From positions 6,634,001-6,698,000 of the forward strand of contig NZ_CP071872.1 in NCBI RefSeq assembly GCF_022647665.1: a stretch of DNA of 64,000 nt. Direction: 5' to 3'. Source of the stretch: Streptomyces formicae. GTDB taxonomy: Bacteria > Actinomycetota > Actinomycetes > Streptomycetales > Streptomycetaceae. Under the pieces are notes generated by a model that saw only the letters and a program-made list of their open reading frames with translations, was not told where the DNA came from and ran no database searches. This document shows positions 8,781 to 19,499 of this stretch, one piece after another (position 1 is the first letter of the stretch; each line of letters starts with the position of its first letter). The translations under genes and the position numbers were made by a program.

Positions 8781-9728
8781 ATGGCGACGACGACCCCGAA
8801 GAGGACCGGCTGGACCGCGCGCGACATCCCCGACCAGAGCGGACGCACCGCCGTGGTCACCGGGGCCAACAGCGGAATCGGCCTCGTCACCGCCCGCGAG
8901 CTGGCCCGCCGCGGTGCGCGCGTCGTCCTCGCCTGCCGCAGCGAGGCCCGCGGCAAGGAGGCCGAGGAGCTCGTCCGGCAGCAGGTCCCCGGCGCGGACG
9001 CGGAGTTCCGGCCGCTGGACCTCGCCGACCTCGCCTCCGTACGGCGGTTCGCCGAGTCGTACGACGCCGCGACACTGGACCTGCTGATCAACAACGCCGG
9101 TGTGATGGCGCTGCCGTACGGGAAGACGGCCGACGGCTTCGAGACCCAGTTCGGGGTCAATCACCTGGGGCACTTCGCCCTCACCGGACTGCTGCTGGCG
9201 AAGCTGCTGAACACGCCCGGCGCGCGCGTGGTGACCGTGTCCAGCGGCATGCACGCGATCGCCGACGTCGACTTGGGCGATCTCAACAGCGAGCGCCGCT
9301 ACCGCCGTTGGGTGGCGTACGGGCGCTCCAAGACGGCGAACCTGCTGTTCGTGCACGAGCTGGCGCGGCGGCTGGGGGCCGCGGGCTCGGCCGTCGTCGC
9401 GGCGGCCGCGCACCCCGGGTACGCGGCGACCAACCTCCAGGGTGCGAGCGCGCGGATGGAGGGCCGCCGCACGGCCGAGCGGCTCGCCGAGCTCGGCAAC
9501 CGGCTCATCGCGCAGCCGGCCGAGACGGGTGCGCTGCCGACGCTGTACGCGGCGACCGCGCCGGACGTACGGCCCGACTCGTTCACCGGGCCGAGGATCC
9601 AGGGCCTGCGGGGCGCGCCCGCCCCCTCCTGGCGGGCCGGGCGGACGCGGGACGACGCGACCGCCGAGCGGCTCTGGGCGGCGTCCGAGCGGCTCACCGG
9701 GGTGACGTACGACGCGCTGAAGCGCTGA
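8781..9728 (+). CDS. Short-chain dehydrogenase/reductase
   Basis: NAD(P)-dependent SDR oxidoreductase, 315 aa, of the retinol-dehydrogenase-like group. The cofactor motif TGANSGIG is at about residues 32-39, NNAGVMALP at about 103, the catalytic Ser in TVSSGMH at about 155, and YGRSK (catalytic Tyr and Lys) near residue 178. The C-terminal extension about EAP-rich and substrate-lid-like is typical of the group. GGAGGAG sits just upstream of the ATG. Substrate unknown. It is a single-gene unit preceded by an unusual tandem repeat. Confidence 0.85.
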   Translation: MATTTPKRTGWTARDIPDQSGRTAVVTGANSGIGLVTARELARRGARVVLACRSEARGKEAEELVRQQVPGADAEFRPLDLADLASVRRFAESYDAATLDLLINNAGVMALPYGKTADGFETQFGVNHLGHFALTGLLLAKLLNTPGARVVTVSSGMHAIADVDLGDLNSERRYRRWVAYGRSKTANLLFVHELARRLGAAGSAVVAAAAHPGYAATNLQGASARMEGRRTAERLAELGNRLIAQPAETGALPTLYAATAPDVRPDSFTGPRIQGLRGAPAPSWRAGRTRDDATAERLWAASERLTGVTYDALKR

Positions 9729-9754
9729 CCCGGCCCGGGGCCCCGGCAGGGAGC

Positions 9755-10165
9755 CTAGTTTCCGCCCTCGACGGCCTTCGGGTCCATCCAGATGACCTCC
9801 CAGGTGTGGTCGTCCGGGTCCTGGAAGGACCGGCCGTACATGAACCCGTGGTCCTGGGTCTCCAGCGCCGGCTGCCCGCCGGCCGCGAGCGCCGCGTCCA
9901 CCAGCTCGTCGACCTTCTCGCGGCTCTCCGCGCTGAACCCGAGGAGCACCTCGTTGGCGGTGACCGGGTCGGCGATGTCTCTCTTCGTGAACTCCTTGAA
10001 GCGGGGCTCGGTGAGAAGCATCGCGATGATGGTGTCGCTGATGACCAGGCAGGCGGTCTGATCGTCGCTGAACTGGGGGTTGAAGGAGTAGCCGAGCGTC
10101 TCCCAGAACGCCTTCGTCGTGGCGAGGTCCTTCACCGGCAGGTTCACAAAGAACATCTGGCTCAT
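9755..10165 (-). CDS. VOC family (glyoxalase/bleomycin-resistance fold) protein
   Basis: Protein of 136 aa with the betaalphabetabetabeta vicinal oxygen chelate fold. It opens FFVNLPVKDLATTKAFWETLGY and closes with FMYGRSFQDPDDHTWEVIWMDP, where H and E are the likely metal ligands. It looks like the lactoylglutathione-lyase-related group of single-domain enzymes. GGGACCC-type purine-poor leader precedes the ATG, preceded by AAAAGGG. It is convergent with the SDR gene (26 bp between stops). Function beyond the fold cannot be assigned. Confidence 0.8.
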   Translation of the reverse strand: MSQMFFVNLPVKDLATTKAFWETLGYSFNPQFSDDQTACLVISDTIIAMLLTEPRFKEFTKRDIADPVTANEVLLGFSAESREKVDELVDAALAAGGQPALETQDHGFMYGRSFQDPDDHTWEVIWMDPKAVEGGN

Positions 10166-10299
10166 CTCGGGTCCCTTTTCCTTCTCGCGTGGTCGCTCTC
10201 GGCGGCTTTCATGAGGGTAGACGGCCGCGCCCCGCGGAACTCATCGCTCGCCGGGCGGGAACGTGCTCCGGGCTGCTCTCGGTCCGGCGGACGTCTCCG

Positions 10300-10343
10300 C
10301 TTCACCACCTGTTGATGCCATGTCAATTCGGTACTTCTAGGGT
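10300..10343 (+). promoter_or_regulatory. PHO-box-like direct repeat and -10 before phoX
   Basis: Three 11-bp units start at 10300 (CTTCACC), 10311 (GTTGATG) and 10322 (GTCAATT). They resemble the Streptomyces PhoP direct repeat unit GTTCACC-n4. A TAGGGT hexamer at 10338-10343 is a plausible -10. The arrangement, direct repeats ending about 10 bp before a -10 and 72 bp before the start of a phosphatase gene, fits PhoR-PhoP activation. The later repeats are degenerate. Confidence 0.5.
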
Positions 10344-10415
10344 CCGTTGGCGCGCGACCCCGTCCGCCGCCCGGCGCCGCGGGGCCCTCACGACCACCCC
10401 CTGGAGTGAGTGACA

Positions 10416-11576
10416 GTGGAACGACGCAGCTTCCTGCGCGGAGCCGTCATCGGTACGTCCGCCGCCGCGTTCGGCGGCACGCTGTGGCAGGGCGCCTCCT
10501 CCGCGGCCCCCGCCCAGCCCGGCACCGGCCCCTACGGGGCGCTCGGGGCCGCCGATGCGAACGGCATCCTGCTGCCCGCCGGGTTCACCAGCCGGGTGAT
10601 CGCCCGGTCCGGGCAGGCGGTGCCCGGCACCTCGTACACCTGGCACAGCGCACCCGACGGCGGTGCCTGTTTCACCGACGGCAGCGGCTGGATCTACGTC
10701 TCCAACTCGGAGATCAACCCCTCCGGCGGCGCGGGCGCGGTCAAGTTCTCCTCGACGGGCGCGATCACCGGCGCGTACCGGATCCTGTCGGGCACCCGCA
10801 CCAACTGCGCGGGGGGCAAGACTCCGTGGAACACCTGGCTCTCCTGCGAGGAGGTCAGCCTCGGCTACGTCTACGAGACCGACCCGTGGGGCGTGAACGC
10901 GGCGGTCCGCCGGGACGCCATGGGCCGTTTCAAGCACGAGGCCGCGGCCGCCGACCCGGTGCGCAAGGTCGTCTACCTCACCGAGGACGAGACCAACGGC
11001 TGCCTCTACCGCTTCATCCCCACCACCTGGGGCGACCTGTCCTCCGGCACCCTCCAGGTGCTGGTTGCCGGTACCGCCACCTCCGGCTCCTTCAGCTGGG
11101 CGAACGTCCCCGACCCGGACGGCTCGCCGACCGTGACCCGCAGCCAGGTGTCCGGGGCGAAGCAGTTCAACGGCGGCGAGGGCTGCCACTACGCCAACGA
11201 CACGGTCTGGTTCACCACCAAGGGCGACAACCGCCTCTGGCAGCTCAACCTCGCGTCGAGCACGTACGAGCTGGCGTACGACGACTCGCTGGTGACCGGC
11301 GGCTCGGCCCCGCTCACGGGCGTCGACAACGTCACCGGCTCCTCCTCCGGTGACCTGTTCGTCGCCGAGGACGGCGGCAACATGGAGATCTGCGTCATCA
11401 CCCCGGACGACGTCATCGCGCCGTTCCTGCGGATCAACGGCCAGTCCGGGTCCGAGATCACCGGACCGGCCTTCTCGCCCGACGGGAAGCGGCTGTACTT
11501 CTCCAGCCAGCGCGGCACGAGCGGCAGCTCGTCCGGCGGCATCACCTACGAGGTGACGGGACCGTTCCGCGCATAA
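10416..11576 (+). CDS. PhoX-family (DUF839) exported phosphatase, Tat substrate
   Basis: Exported protein of 386 aa with a twin-arginine signal (ERRSFLRGAVIGTSAAAFGG) and cleavage likely after a following Ala-rich stretch. The body is a DUF839/PhoX-like beta-propeller (EDETNGCLYRFIPT, EGCHYANDTVWFTTKGD, ENVTGSSSGDLFVAEDGGN-like and FSPDGKRLYFSSQRG segments). Known PhoX enzymes are Ca/Fe-dependent alkaline phosphatases secreted under phosphate limitation; this one is shorter than classical PhoX. The GTG at 10416 is preferred because GGAG at 10403-10406 is 9 nt away; a GTG at 10410 is too close. The upstream PHO-box-like repeat supports the call. Its 3' end overlaps the opposing gene by 35 bp. 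Confidence 0.8.
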   Translation: MERRSFLRGAVIGTSAAAFGGTLWQGASSAAPAQPGTGPYGALGAADANGILLPAGFTSRVIARSGQAVPGTSYTWHSAPDGGACFTDGSGWIYVSNSEINPSGGAGAVKFSSTGAITGAYRILSGTRTNCAGGKTPWNTWLSCEEVSLGYVYETDPWGVNAAVRRDAMGRFKHEAAAADPVRKVVYLTEDETNGCLYRFIPTTWGDLSSGTLQVLVAGTATSGSFSWANVPDPDGSPTVTRSQVSGAKQFNGGEGCHYANDTVWFTTKGDNRLWQLNLASSTYELAYDDSLVTGGSAPLTGVDNVTGSSSGDLFVAEDGGNMEICVITPDDVIAPFLRINGQSGSEITGPAFSPDGKRLYFSSQRGTSGSSSGGITYEVTGPFRA

Positions 11577-12669
11577 GCGCCACGCGCTCGCGGTCCCGGT
11601 CGCGGTCGCGGCCCTGGTCGCGGTCCCGCTCGCGGTCCCGGCCCCGGTCGCGGTCGCGGTCCCGGTCGCGGTCGCGGTCCCGCTGGGCGCCGCCCCTGAG
11701 CAGGGCGGTGCCCAGCGGGGTCATCGTGTGCAGCACCGCGTTGCCGTTGCGCAGCGTGACCACCAGTCCGGCCTCCCGCAGCACGCACGCGTGCTGACTG
11801 GCGGAGGCCAGCGACACCCCGGCCCTGCGGGCCAGCTCGCTCGTCGTACAGCCGTTGCCGATGGACAGCAGGACGGCCGAGCGGGTGTGGCCGACCAGCC
11901 GGCCGAGCGAGACCCGCTCCCGCTCGGTGTCGGCGGCGGACTGGCCGCACGCGTGTGTGACGGGATAGACGAGCACGGGCGGCAGCTCCGGGTCCCGCCG
12001 GACCACGGCCGTGCCGCGGCAGAAGTACGAGGGCTGGAGCAGCAGCCCGCGCCCTTCCAGCCGGACGTCCCGGTCGGCTGGGTGGTCCGCCTCCAGGACG
12101 GGCGCGCGCCAGCGCAGCATCGGCGGCAGCGAGGCCAGCAGTTCGCCCGCGCCGCCGTCGAGCAGGGCCCGGCCGCGGGCGGCCCGGTCGGCCTCCACGG
12201 CGGCCTGGATCTGCGGCCAGTACGGCTCCACGGCGGCCCGGTGGTAGCCGCGCAGCGCTCCGACGAGCCGGCTCATGGGCTCGGGGGCGCCCTCGTCGAG
12301 CCCGGCGAGCCGGGCGGGCAGGGCGGACAGCGCGGTGTGCGGGCGGTCCGAGGCGAGCAGGGCGAGCTCCTCGCGCAGCCGCCGCACCGGAGTCGCGCGC
12401 ACCGCTTCGAGGCCCTCGTCGAGGCCGTGCAGCCCCTCGGGCGGGGTGAGGAAGTCCGGGAAACAGCCGCGCGGCGGCACGAGCGGGGCCAGCAGACGTG
12501 TTTCACCATTCAACCGGGCGCGGGTTTCGGTGCGCCATTCCCCGTAGACCGTGGCGCCGCGGCGGTCCCGCAATCGGTGAAAGCTCAGAATCGTCTCCCA
12601 CAAAGCGTCCGGCCTTGCCGCCATCCGTACCTTCGCAAGGTCCTCGCCGGTGAAATGGATTCGCAGCAC
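11542..12669 (-). CDS. ArsR-like winged-helix regulator (DUF5937 type) with Arg-Asp repeat tail
   Basis: Protein of 375 aa. The first 240 residues form a DUF5937-like effector region (starts LRIHFTGEDLAKVRM). A winged helix follows near residues 260-330 (TRSAVLLSIGNGCTTSELARR, then SLASASQHACVLREAGLV). The last 45 residues are an Arg-Asp/Glu dipeptide repeat encoded by a 6-bp tandem array. The GTG at 12669 is chosen because related proteins start near this point. Such proteins are usually autoregulatory transcription factors. The repetitive tail is not part of the family and overlaps the end of phoX, so the ancestral stop was probably further upstream. Confidence 0.75.
   Translation of the reverse strand: MLRIHFTGEDLAKVRMAARPDALWETILSFHRLRDRRGATVYGEWRTETRARLNGETRLLAPLVPPRGCFPDFLTPPEGLHGLDEGLEAVRATPVRRLREELALLASDRPHTALSALPARLAGLDEGAPEPMSRLVGALRGYHRAAVEPYWPQIQAAVEADRAARGRALLDGGAGELLASLPPMLRWRAPVLEADHPADRDVRLEGRGLLLQPSYFCRGTAVVRRDPELPPVLVYPVTHACGQSAADTERERVSLGRLVGHTRSAVLLSIGNGCTTSELARRAGVSLASASQHACVLREAGLVVTLRNGNAVLHTMTPLGTALLRGGAQRDRDRDRDRDRDRGRDRERDRDQGRDRDRDRERVALMRGTVPSPRR
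11585..11680. repeat. Hexamer array CGGTCG/CGGTCC, 16 units
   Basis: Sixteen 6-bp units of the form CGGTCS with a few variants (CGCTCG, CGGCCC, TGGTCG). Read on the minus strand they encode alternating Arg and Asp/Glu at the C-terminus of the winged-helix regulator. Length polymorphism between strains is likely because a 6-bp unit keeps the frame. Confidence 0.9.
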
Positions 12670-12912
12670 AGAACCCCCACTGTTGCATCCGCAATCGTCC
12701 CAGCCACTGAGTATGCACGCCATCACAGCACGTCACCACGGAGTTTCGGCCACACTTGAAACGCAGTGCGGAGGACGGCAGCGAACCGAAAAGCTGTACG
12801 ACGTCGGGCACGAAACCTTCGGGTACCGAGGGGCGAGGCAAAGACCGTGGGGGGCTTTCCACGCCTGGCGGCGGTCGGCGGAGGTTGCGGCTCCGTGTCC
12901 GACATCGGTAAT

Positions 12913-12952
12913 GGGGCGCGGCCGGCGGGTGGGGATCCGCCGGCCGCGCCCC
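12913..12952. terminator. Perfect 16-bp GC hairpin
   Basis: Arms 12913-12928 and 12937-12952 are perfectly complementary around an 8-nt loop. It is followed on the plus strand by GCCTGTTTCTTTG. It may back up the ppdK terminator or insulate the divergent regulator. Confidence 0.65.
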
Positions 12953-13063
12953 GCCTGTTTCTTTGCTCAACGAATGGCGGAAATCCACCTTCCGTCAATC
13001 CGGTTACTGGTCCGTCGTTCAACAGCGGATGCCGAAGAGCGGACGGCGCGGACGGCAAAGGAA

Positions 13064-13108
13064 ACGAGCGGGACAGGCACCTCCGCACAAGGTGCCCGTC
13101 CCGCTCGT
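13064..13108 (-). terminator. Hairpin downstream of ppdK
   Basis: Arms 13064-13082 and 13090-13108 pair over 19 bp with a single mismatch and a 7-nt loop. It lies 112 bp after the ppdK stop on the minus strand, so it is the likely ppdK terminator. Confidence 0.7.
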
Positions 13109-13219
13109 CTCTTGGTGAACCGGGACCGCCGGCCGGTCGGTGAGGGTCGGGGACCACCGACGGCCCCGGAGTCGTGCGCGGGGCGGCCGAAAAGACCACC
13201 CCGCCGTGGACCCCGTCGA

Positions 13220-15928
<2,709 letters not shown>

Positions 15929-16130
15929 GGGTCTCGACTCCTCGAGGACTCGGTGGCTGCCCTGACGGCGAGGAACATACCCAGATCGAAGGCGCCTGGG
16001 TACGTCTACTCGTCCGTCATTCGGTCGTAACCACCCGTCCGCCAGCAGATCGCAGGTTACTGATGCGTTAAGGCGCCCAACCGGACACCTTCACCCCTCG
16101 AAGAGCGCTTGACCCAAAGCGGAGATTACC

Positions 16131-16145
16131 CGCTCAGATGAGCGC
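16131..16145. promoter_or_regulatory. Palindrome CGCTCAgaTGAGCGC, copy 1
   Basis: Palindrome CGCTCA-N2-TGAGCG, 203 bp upstream of the ppdK start. Its twin lies at 16231-16245. The perfect 100-bp spacing and identical arms suggest binding sites for one dimeric protein. Confidence 0.4.
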
Positions 16146-16180
16146 CTTCGGGGCCACTTGAGTTCAACTATTGAAGACAG

Positions 16181-16207
16181 AAAGGGTGGCACTGAGTGCC
16201 ACCCTTT
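16181..16207. terminator. T-tailed hairpin between ppdK and dusB
   Basis: Arms 16181-16193 and 16195-16207 pair over 13 bp (effective loop TGA) and are flanked by A and T runs, so it can stop transcription in both directions. It is the best candidate for ending the dusB transcript, about 180 bp past its stop. Confidence 0.75.
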
Positions 16208-16230
16208 TTAAGTCGCAGTCGCGTTGTATT

Positions 16231-16245
16231 CGCTCATCTGAGCGC
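16231..16245. promoter_or_regulatory. Palindrome CGCTCAtcTGAGCGC, copy 2
   Basis: Second copy of the palindrome, exactly 100 bp from copy 1 and on the other side of the terminator hairpin. No regulator consensus that I know matches it with confidence. Confidence 0.4.
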
Positions 16246-16332
16246 AACCCTTATCAAGGGTGGCGAGAATCACGCCGCCTTCGGCGTCCGGATCCCAGCA
16301 TCCGAAACCGTCGGCCACCATGCAGACCGCCG

Positions 16333-16392
16333 GATCAGCCGCCAGGTCAGCAGCCGGACCAACCGCCGGATCAGCCGCCTGATCAGCCGCCG
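16333..16392. repeat. Five 12-bp tandem units over the dusB stop codon
   Basis: Units of the form GATCAGCCGCCN at 16333, 16345, 16357, 16369 and 16381; the second and third are diverged. The dusB stop codon (16383-16385, minus strand) lies inside the last unit, so the array may have set or moved the end of the protein. Confidence 0.8.
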
Positions 16393-17594
16393 GAAGTGTC
16401 CACTTCGGCATCCTCACTCACACCCGCACAGTCGTAGGGGTCCTTCAGCCAGCCGTCCGGCAGCACCACCCGGTTGTTCCCGGACGTACGCCCGCGCGGC
16501 CCGTCCGCGCCCGCCGGCCACGGCTGGTCCAGCTCCAGCTCGCCCAGCTGAGCGCGCAGCTCGTCCAGCGACGACGTCACGGCCAGCCGCTTGCGCATCT
16601 CCGAGCCGACCGCGAAACCCTTCAGATACCAGGCCACATGCTTACGGAAGTCGATCACCCCACGGGACTCGTCCCCGATCCACTCCCCCAGCAGCTGGGC
16701 GTGGCGCACCATGACCTCCGCGACCTCGCGCAGCGACGGCCGCGCATAGGTGTCCCTACCCTCGAACGCCGCGACCAGATCCCCGAAGAGCCACGGCCGC
16801 CCCAGACAGCCGCGCCCCACGACCACACCGTCACAGCCCGTCTCACGCACCATCCGCAGCGCGTCCCCCGCCGACCAGATGTCGCCGTTGCCGAGCACCG
16901 GGATCTCGGGGACGTGCTCCTTGAGCCGGGCGATCGCCTCCCAGTCGGCCGTACCGCCGTAGTGCTGCGCCGCCGTGCGCCCGTGCAGCGCGATCGCGGT
17001 GACACCCTCGTCGACGGCGATCCGCCCCGCGTCGAGAAAAGTGAGGTGGTCGTCGTCGATGCCCTTGCGCATCTTCATCGTCACCGGCAGGTCCCCGGCG
17101 TTGCCGACGGCCTCGTTCAGGATCGCCCGCAGCAGATTCCGCTTGTACGGGAGCGCCGAACCGCCGCCCTTGCGGGTCACCTTCGGCACCGGGCAGCCGA
17201 AGTTCAGGTCGATATGGTCGGCCAGATCCTCGTCCACGATCATGCGGACGGCCTTGCCGACGGTCACCGGGTCCACTCCGTACAGCTGGATCGAGCGCGG
17301 CGTCTCGCTCGCGTCGAAGTGAATGAGCTGCATCGTCTTCTCGTTGCGCTCGACCAGCGCCCGCGTCGTGATCATCTCGCTGACGAACAGCCCCTTCCCT
17401 CCACCGCCGGCTGCATCCGCCGGGGGGCGCCCCCCGAACCCCCGCGCGCCTTCGGCGAACTCCCGGCAGAGGGTGCGGAACGGCGCGTTCGTGATACCGG
17501 CCATGGGGGCGAGCACCACAGGGGGCTGCACGGCGTACGGGCCGATGGACAGCGCGGGGGCCGCGGGCGCGGCGGTCTGGGCGAGCGTGGTCAT
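16383..17594 (-). CDS. dusB: tRNA-dihydrouridine synthase B
   Basis: FMN enzyme of 403 aa that reduces uridine to dihydrouridine in tRNA. The TIM barrel starts with VVLAPMAGITNAPFRTLC. The active-site Cys is in DLNFGCPVPKVTRKGGGSAL. Other conserved segments are VTMKMRKGID, ALHGRTAAQHYGG and GVVVGRGCLGRPWLF. A Gly-rich insertion (GARGFGGRPPADAAGGGGKG, about residues 50-70) is extra compared with E. coli. The ATG at 17594 is chosen because the upstream MNRGMRDNG extension overlaps the divergent promoter. The stop sits inside a tandem repeat. Confidence 0.93.
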   Translation of the reverse strand: MTTLAQTAAPAAPALSIGPYAVQPPVVLAPMAGITNAPFRTLCREFAEGARGFGGRPPADAAGGGGKGLFVSEMITTRALVERNEKTMQLIHFDASETPRSIQLYGVDPVTVGKAVRMIVDEDLADHIDLNFGCPVPKVTRKGGGSALPYKRNLLRAILNEAVGNAGDLPVTMKMRKGIDDDHLTFLDAGRIAVDEGVTAIALHGRTAAQHYGGTADWEAIARLKEHVPEIPVLGNGDIWSAGDALRMVRETGCDGVVVGRGCLGRPWLFGDLVAAFEGRDTYARPSLREVAEVMVRHAQLLGEWIGDESRGVIDFRKHVAWYLKGFAVGSEMRKRLAVTSSLDELRAQLGELELDQPWPAGADGPRGRTSGNNRVVLPDGWLKDPYDCAGVSEDAEVDTSGG

Positions 17595-17608
17595 TCGCCC
17601 ATTGTCGC

Positions 17609-17646
17609 GCATTCCCCGATTCATTAGTTAGGCATACTATGCATAT
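17609..17646 (+). promoter_or_regulatory. Promoter/operator of a probably leaderless MFS mRNA
   Basis: The divergent gap to dusB is only 52 bp. TACTAT at 17635-17640 is a good -10, ending 6 nt before the ATG at 17647, and no ribosome binding site exists, so the transcript may start at the ATG. The inverted repeat GCATA-C-TATGC (17632-17642) covers the -10 and could be a repressor site. This AT-rich patch stands out from the surrounding GC. Confidence 0.5.
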
Positions 17647-19134
17647 ATGTCCGCGTCCAAGCCCGCGTCACCGCCCGAGCCCGAGCTCAGCCGCCGGCGA
17701 CGCCGGCTGATCCTGGCCATCTGCTGCATGAGCCTGCTCATCGTCAGCCTGGACAACACCGTCCTCAACGTCGCCCTCCCCTCCATACGCAGGGAACTCG
17801 ACGCCACGGTCGGCGGACTCCAGTGGACCATCGACGCCTACACCCTCGTCCTCGCCTCACTCCTGATCCTCGCCGGATCCACCGCCGACCGGATCGGCCG
17901 CCGCAAGGTCTTCAAGACCGGCCTCGTCCTCTTCACCCTCGGCTCGGTCCTCTGCTCCCTCGCCCCGAACCTCACCTCGCTCGTCGCATTCCGCATGATC
18001 CAGGCCGTGGGCGGCTCCATGCTCAACCCCGTCGCCATGTCGATCATCACCAACACCTTCACCGCCCCCCGCGAACGCGCCCGCGCCATCGGCGCCTGGG
18101 GCGCCGTCGTCGGCATATCCATGGCCGCCGGCCCCCTCGTCGGCGGCCTGCTCACCGAGACCGTCGGCTGGCGCTCCATCTTCTGGATCAACCTCCCCGT
18201 CGGCCTCGCCGCCCTCGCCCTCACCTGGCGCTACGTCCCCGAATCCCGCGCCCCGAAGCCACGCCGCACCGACCCCGTCGGCCAGCTCCTCGTCATCGCC
18301 CTCCTCGGCTCACTCACCTACGCGATCATCGAGGCCCCCTCGGCAGGCGCACCGGCCGTCATCCCCTTCGCCGTCCTCGCGCTCCTCGCCCTGGCCGGAC
18401 TCCTCGTGTACGAGCCCAGGCGCACCGAACCCCTCATCGACCTGCGCTTCTTCCGCTCGGCACCATTCAGCGGCGCCGTCGTCATCGCGATCAGCGCCTT
18501 CGCCGCACTCAGCGGCTTCCTCTTCCTCAACACCCTCTACCTGCAAGACGTCCGCGGACTCTCCGCCCTGAACGCCGGCCTCTACATGCTCCCCATGGCC
18601 GCCCTCACCTTCGCCTGCGCCCCGCTCTCCGGCCGCCTCGTCGGCGCGCGCGGCCCACGCCTGTCCCTGCTCGTCGCCGGAGTCGCCATGGCGGCGAGCG
18701 GAGTCCTCTTCGCCGCCTTCGAGGCCGAGACGTCCACCCCGCTCCTCTTCACCGGCTACGTCCTCTTCGGTCTCGGCTTCGGCATGGTCAACGCCCCCAT
18801 CACCAACACCGCCGTCTCCGGCATGCCCCGCTCCCAGGCCGGAGTCGCCGCCGCGGTCGCCTCCACCAGCCGCCAGACCGGCGCCGCCCTCGGCGTCGCC
18901 GTCATCGGCTCGATCCTGGCAGCGGGCACCGGCGCCGGTGCTCACACTCCCGATTTCACCGGCTTCGTCGAGGCGAGCCGCCCCGCCTGGTGGATCCTCA
19001 CGGCCTGCGGCCTCTCGGTCCTCACGATCGGCCTCGCCACCAGCGGCCCCTGGGCCCGCGCCACCGCCCTGCGCACGGCCCGGCGCCTGGAGCCCTCGCA
19101 GCCCCGGGTCCCGGCGGACAGCCGCACATCCTGA
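17647..19134 (+). CDS. MFS drug-efflux transporter (DHA2/EmrB-QacA type)
   Basis: Membrane transporter of 495 aa with about 14 predicted helices. The N-terminal signature MSLLIVSLDNTVLNVALPSI contains the D-N motif of DHA2 pumps. The loop motif A is TADRIGRRKVFKTGL and the antiporter motif C is GVVGISMAAGPLVGGLLTE-like. It likely exports toxic compounds using the proton gradient. No TetR or MarR gene adjoins it; the short palindromic AT-rich promoter is the only visible control. Substrate unknown. Confidence 0.9.
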   Translation: MSASKPASPPEPELSRRRRRLILAICCMSLLIVSLDNTVLNVALPSIRRELDATVGGLQWTIDAYTLVLASLLILAGSTADRIGRRKVFKTGLVLFTLGSVLCSLAPNLTSLVAFRMIQAVGGSMLNPVAMSIITNTFTAPRERARAIGAWGAVVGISMAAGPLVGGLLTETVGWRSIFWINLPVGLAALALTWRYVPESRAPKPRRTDPVGQLLVIALLGSLTYAIIEAPSAGAPAVIPFAVLALLALAGLLVYEPRRTEPLIDLRFFRSAPFSGAVVIAISAFAALSGFLFLNTLYLQDVRGLSALNAGLYMLPMAALTFACAPLSGRLVGARGPRLSLLVAGVAMAASGVLFAAFEAETSTPLLFTGYVLFGLGFGMVNAPITNTAVSGMPRSQAGVAAAVASTSRQTGAALGVAVIGSILAAGTGAGAHTPDFTGFVEASRPAWWILTACGLSVLTIGLATSGPWARATALRTARRLEPSQPRVPADSRTS

Positions 19135-19226
19135 CGCCGGCACCGATTGTCACACCACCCCACTACGCTGTGTGCCCACGGCAACACGCGTGGCACCCTG
19201 GCCCGCGCAGGAGGGGAAGGAGCATC

Positions 19227-19476
19227 ATGACCCTGATGCTTGAGCGACCGACGACGATAGAAGCTCCCGACGGCCCGCCGCCCTTCGAGGCGATGTGCCG
19301 GACCTTGCTGACCATGGAGGTGCCCGACGGCTACCGGGCAGAGATCGTCGGGGGAAGGCTACCTCTCGCGCACGACGGTCGCCTTCGGCAGCAAGCTCGA
19401 AATCCCCGACCCGTTCGGCTGCGAACTCGACACGTCGGCGTTCAAGGTGCCCACCGAGCCGGTCGACGGCTCATGA
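19227..19476 (+). pseudogene. Uma2-family (DUF820) endonuclease-like gene, internal deletion
   Basis: GGAAGGAG precedes an ATG at 19227. The first about 45 codons read MTLMLERPTTIEAPDG then FEAMCRTLLTMEVPDGYRAE and IVGG, the normal N-terminus of Streptomyces Uma2 proteins. After the G run at 19352-19356 the frame changes, and the +1-shifted frame gives GYLSRTTVAFGSKLEIPDPF and CELDTSAFKVPTEPVDGS to a TGA at 19474-19476, which is the normal Uma2 C-terminus. The central roughly 110 or more residues, with the PD-(D/E)XK catalytic core, are missing. The gene is therefore dead. The two ends match one family, so this is one gene with a deletion rather than two. Confidence 0.8.
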
Positions 19477-19499
19477 CGGCACGGACGTCTCCATGAAAA

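Larger units (their letters stand above)
12670..13219. other. Gene-free interval with two strong hairpins
   Basis: 550 bp between the regulator and ppdK without a supportable gene; the longer open frames run through both hairpins and have no ribosome binding site. It should contain the promoter of the regulator near 12700-12800 and the 3' ends of ppdK transcripts. Confidence 0.6.
15929..16382. other. ppdK-dusB intergenic region with paired palindromes
   Basis: 454 bp without a supportable gene. It is less GC-rich than its neighbours. It holds the ppdK promoter region, two copies of CGCTCANNTGAGCGC exactly 100 bp apart (16131-16145 with centre GA, 16231-16245 with centre TC), a T-tailed hairpin between them, and a 12-bp tandem repeat that runs into the end of dusB. 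Confidence 0.7.

Noticed and set aside
11585..11680. CRISPR-like or attachment-site repeat
   Set aside because: Hexamer array with no spacers, explained by a coding low-complexity tail.
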